Shown piece after piece: positions 14,077 to 16,879 of a stretch of DNA of 16,879 nt. The stretch spans positions 1-16,879 of the forward strand of contig CAKPGD010000024.1 in the NCBI GenBank assembly GCA_934154515.1. Direction: 5' to 3'. Origin of the DNA: an uncultured Clostridia bacterium (GTDB lineage Bacteria; Bacillota; Clostridia; TANB77; CAG-508). A program made the translations under genes and the position numbers. Numbering within the stretch: position 1 is the first letter of the stretch; each line of letters starts with the position of its first letter. The notes beneath the pieces were generated by a model. The model saw only the letters and a program-made list of their open reading frames with translations, was not told where the DNA came from and searched no databases.

Positions 14077-15888
14077 ATGTTTAATATAAAAGAAGAATTA
14101 AGAAAACTTCCACATAAACCAGGGGTATATATAATGCATGATAAAGATGACAAAATAATTTATGTTGGAAAAGCGATATCTTTAAAAAATAGAGTAAGTT
14201 CATATTTTAGAAAAACTAAGAAAACTAAAAGAATACAAAATATGGTTGCTTTAATAGACCATTTTGAATATATAGTTGTAGATAATGAGGCAGAAGCCTT
14301 AATTTTAGAATGTAATTTAATTAAGAAAAATAGACCAAAATTTAATGTACTTTTAAAAGACGATAAAACATACCCATATATAAAAATAAATGTAAAAGAT
14401 GATTATCCAGATGTATATATAACAAGAAGAATTTTAAATGATGGAGCAAAATATTTCGGACCATATGCTAATGCAGGAGCAGCAAAAGAAATGGTAGATT
14501 TTATAAAAGAAAAATTTAAGCTTCGTCATTGTAAAAGTTTTAAATATAAGGATAGAGCTTGTTTAAATTACCATATAAAAAAATGTAGTGCACCATGTAT
14601 GGGGTATATTTCAAAAGAAGAGTATAGAAAGCAGATAGATGAGGTAATTTCAATTTTAGATGGAAAAACGGAAAAATTAGAAAAACAACTAGAAAATGAA
14701 ATGTTAGAAGCTTCTAAAAATATGGAATTCGAAAAAGCTGCATATTTAAGAGATAAAAAAATGGCGATAGAAAGAATTTCAGCGAAACAAAAGGTTTCAA
14801 ACATAACAGAAAATGATATAGATGTTATAGGAATTTCTAAGAATGAAGTAGAAGTTTGCGTAGAAATATTTTTTGTTAGAAGTAGTAAAATGATAGGTAG
14901 AGAACACTACTTTTTTAAAGATATATCTGATGAAGAAGATGCACAAATACTTTCAGATTTTGTTAAACAATATTATATAGGAAGAGAAATACTTCCAAAC
15001 AAAATAATGATGAGGGAAGAAATAGAAGAAAAAGAAATATTAGAAGAATGGCTTTCTAAAGAAGCGGGAAGAAAAGTAGAATTTAAAACTCCGCAAAGAG
15101 GAGAAAAATTAAGATTAGTTGAAATGGCAGAAAACAATGCAAAAATCACGTTAGACAACAGAGCAAAAGATAAATATGATGTATTAACAGAACTTAGAGA
15201 TACATTGAAACTAGATAAAATGCCAAGAAAAATAGAGTGCTTTGATATATCAAATTTATCTGGAACTAATATGGTAGCAGCAATGTGTGTTATGAAAGAT
15301 GGTGTTATTAAGAAAAATCTTTCAAGACTATTTAAAATAAAAACGATAAATGGTCAAGATGATGTGGCATGTATGAAAGAGGTAGTTTCAAGAAGGTTAA
15401 GACGTTCTATAAAAGAAGAAAATGGAGCATTTGGAAAGCTACCTAATGTTATTTTTGCAGATGGAGGAATAACACAAATAAGAGCAATAAAAGAAGCGAT
15501 AGATGTGGTTTCAACAGAATACGAAGGAAAAGTGGAAAAAGGATTAGGAATTTCAGTATTTGGAATGGTAAAAAATGATAAGCACCAAACTAGAGCATTA
15601 ATAGATGAAAATAGAAAAGAAGTAAAACTTTCAGAAAAGCTAATGAATTTAATAACTTTATTCCAAGATACAGTACATGATACTGCAATAGGATACCACA
15701 AAAAATTAAGAGATAAGGAGATTACAAAATCAGAGTTAGATGAAATAGAAGGTATTGGACCTGCTAAGAAAAAGGCACTTTTACAACATTTTGGAAGCGT
15801 AGAAAAGATAAAAGAAGCGGATATGGATGAGCTTATGAAGGTAAAAGGAATCACGGAAGAATTAGCAAATAGAATAACAAGGCTATAG
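14077..15888 (+). CDS. uvrC: UvrABC nucleotide excision repair endonuclease subunit UvrC
   Basis: A 603-residue dual nuclease that cuts DNA on both sides of a lesion marked by UvrA and UvrB. The N-terminal GIY-YIG nuclease domain is at about 12-95, with KPGVYIM (14-20), IIYVGKA (27-33), R39 and a likely catalytic E78. Four cysteines (C152, C162, C170, C174) match the Fe-S cluster site of the family. A UVR motif for UvrB contact is at about 205-237 (EFEKAAYLRDK). The RNase H-like domain has ECFDISNLSG (387-396, D390) and FADGG (460-464, D462). A double helix-hairpin-helix ends the protein (about 555-600). Length is normal. AAGGAAAGG precedes the ATG. Confidence 0.97.
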   Translation: MFNIKEELRKLPHKPGVYIMHDKDDKIIYVGKAISLKNRVSSYFRKTKKTKRIQNMVALIDHFEYIVVDNEAEALILECNLIKKNRPKFNVLLKDDKTYPYIKINVKDDYPDVYITRRILNDGAKYFGPYANAGAAKEMVDFIKEKFKLRHCKSFKYKDRACLNYHIKKCSAPCMGYISKEEYRKQIDEVISILDGKTEKLEKQLENEMLEASKNMEFEKAAYLRDKKMAIERISAKQKVSNITENDIDVIGISKNEVEVCVEIFFVRSSKMIGREHYFFKDISDEEDAQILSDFVKQYYIGREILPNKIMMREEIEEKEILEEWLSKEAGRKVEFKTPQRGEKLRLVEMAENNAKITLDNRAKDKYDVLTELRDTLKLDKMPRKIECFDISNLSGTNMVAAMCVMKDGVIKKNLSRLFKIKTINGQDDVACMKEVVSRRLRRSIKEENGAFGKLPNVIFADGGITQIRAIKEAIDVVSTEYEGKVEKGLGISVFGMVKNDKHQTRALIDENRKEVKLSEKLMNLITLFQDTVHDTAIGYHKKLRDKEITKSELDEIEGIGPAKKKALLQHFGSVEKIKEADMDELMKVKGITEELANRITRL

Positions 15889-15913
15889 AAATACAACATA
15901 TTTAAATTTTTTA

Positions 15914-15942
15914 TTGCATTTTATGGTAATTTATAATATAAT
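15914..15942 (+). promoter_or_regulatory. Strong promoter for the last gene
   Basis: TTGCAT at 15914-15919, a 17-nt spacer and a consensus TATAAT at 15937-15942; a second TATAAT overlaps at 15932-15937. The leader to the ATG at 16011 would be about 62 nt. No terminator is visible after uvrC, so read-through is also possible. Confidence 0.65.
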
Positions 15943-16010
15943 AGTAAACGTAAAGGTCAATGAACCAATTTAAAAATTTCTAAAAAAGCAAATTGCAGGA
16001 GGAAAAGTAT

Positions 16011-16879
16011 ATGGATTTATTTAAAAAGGCAAAAGAAACAGAAGAACTTATTAAGAGAGCAGAAGAAGCAAAAAAAGAATTAATGGCTGAGTTGGAAAGG
16101 AATCTTTTAGCACTTTCGTACAATATGCAAATTGTTGAAGCAAATTATAAAGAACGATTAGGAAAAGAAAGGAAAGATATAAAAGTATATTATCCTGTAC
16201 TTGAAGTGCCACAAGGATTTACAAAGGAAAACGAAGAATTTTACCGGAACCATGCAAACTGTGTGATGCATGAGTATGACTTAAAAGATGAAAGAGAAAG
16301 AAGCATACATATAGAGGAAAGAGTAGCATTTGATATTGAATTATATAGATCAAAGAAAGGTGTTATTCTGATGAAAGAAAATCACATAAGTTTACCTAAA
16401 GTTAATTATAATATATCTATATCTGGGAAAATATTTAGTTTTACAAGGAACTTGTTCTATAAAGATATGTTAGAGCAGATTCTGAAGGAAGATAAAATAG
16501 TAAAATATGCCAGAGATTATTATAATAAAACATATGAAACGGCTGAAAAAAAATATGAAGGATTCCTTGAAGAGTTAGGTGCAACTATAACTTGTCCTAC
16601 ATTGGAAGAAATGTATGAGGCAAGGCAAGAAAATTTTTTAATAGCTCCCAATATTAGAGCCAACATAGAAATAAGAGAAGATAGAATAGATAATTTTATA
16701 AGATTAGAGAATTCTAAAGTTACTGTTAAGCTAGATGATGTTAATACTGTATCTGTTACTATTGAGGTGCAACCATATTTAAATGAAACAATAGAGTTAG
16801 AAAGTAGAGAATATAACTACTTTAAACAAACGGAAAAAGAAAAATGGGAAAAAGGCATAACAGTGGAGGAAGCTATTGA
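16011..16879 (+). CDS. Unrecognised protein, 3' end outside the window
   Basis: The reading frame from the ATG at 16011 stays open for 289 codons and runs off the right edge two bases into a codon; the TGA that ends the window is not in frame. AGGAGG at 15998-16003 and a strong promoter support it as a real gene. I do not recognise the family. The first ~30 residues are a charged helix of coiled-coil character (KAKETEELIKRAEEAKKEL). There is no signal peptide or membrane segment. The rest mixes charged helices with short beta stretches, including YYPVLEVPQGF (about 60-70) and VKLDDVNTVSVTIEVQPYL (about 241-259). Codons ending in G or C (CGG, CCC, GCC, CTG) are somewhat more frequent than in neighbouring genes, a weak hint of different origin. 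Confidence 0.8.
   Translation, partial: MDLFKKAKETEELIKRAEEAKKELMAELERNLLALSYNMQIVEANYKERLGKERKDIKVYYPVLEVPQGFTKENEEFYRNHANCVMHEYDLKDERERSIHIEERVAFDIELYRSKKGVILMKENHISLPKVNYNISISGKIFSFTRNLFYKDMLEQILKEDKIVKYARDYYNKTYETAEKKYEGFLEELGATITCPTLEEMYEARQENFLIAPNIRANIEIREDRIDNFIRLENSKVTVKLDDVNTVSVTIEVQPYLNETIELESREYNYFKQTEKEKWEKGITVEEAI

Noticed and set aside
15354..15899. A 181-codon open frame on the minus strand across uvrC
   Set aside because: It lies wholly opposite a clear uvrC, has no ribosome binding site, and its residue make-up is that of an antisense AT-rich frame. The other minus-strand frames (for example 5832-6221, 2563-2874 and 9790-10122) fail for the same reasons.
16877..16879. TGA at the very end of the window as the stop of the last gene
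   Set aside because: The frame from the ATG at 16011 reads ATT then GA at the edge, so this TGA is out of frame and the gene continues.

Overview
The window is a strongly AT-rich stretch of a bacterial chromosome, with every supported gene on the + strand. It looks like a low-GC Firmicute of the class Clostridia. The codon use (ATA Ile, AGA Arg, TTA Leu), the strong AGGAGG ribosome binding sites, the plsX-acpP-rnc-radical SAM block, the clostridial form of prepilin-like surface protein and the CBS/DRTGG type of family II pyrophosphatase all point that way. I cannot name a genus from sequence alone; an uncultured gut clostridial lineage would fit.

Layout. (1) 1-351: the 3' end of a 23S rRNA gene, a 5S rRNA gene and an AT-rich terminator; no tRNA follows. 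The gene-free stretch 268-596 holds this terminator and a good promoter. (2) 597-3136: two envelope genes, a small membrane-anchored FxLYD-like protein and a 681-residue prepilin-like surface protein with Ig/Fn3-like repeats and a Cys/His-rich tail, ending at a terminator. (3) 3412-6372: an unrecognised charged protein, a flavin reductase-like protein with a TTG start, a perfect 38-bp tandem duplication, and a CBS/DRTGG manganese-dependent pyrophosphatase. (4) 6463-10234: a translation/transcription/secretion cluster, rpmG-secE-nusG-rplK-rplA-rplJ-rplL. It has a strong extended -10 promoter, a hairpin at the predicted RNA 5' end, a probable L1 feedback site before rplA, an L10 leader with attenuator before rplJ, and a terminator after rplL. 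rpoB and rpoC, the usual next genes, are not here. (5) 10235-13957: the gene-free stretch 10235-10537 carries two sets of degenerate tandem repeats and a promoter, followed by plsX, acpP (own promoter and terminator), rnc and an Elp3-like radical SAM gene, then a terminator. smc and ftsY, which often follow, are absent. (6) 14039-15888: uvrC behind an extended -10 promoter. (7) 15914-16879: a strong promoter and an unrecognised gene running off the right edge.

Most of the window is growth-linked housekeeping: ribosome parts and their feedback RNAs, SecE for export, NusG for elongation, PlsX/AcpP for lipid synthesis, RNase III for rRNA maturation and UvrC for repair. The less ordinary parts are the prepilin-like protein, the unknown gene at the right edge, the separation of rplL from rpoBC, and the recurrence of 27-38 bp tandem duplications in four intergenic regions, three of them in or near the 5' leader of the next gene. 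No mobile element, CRISPR array or defence system is visible.
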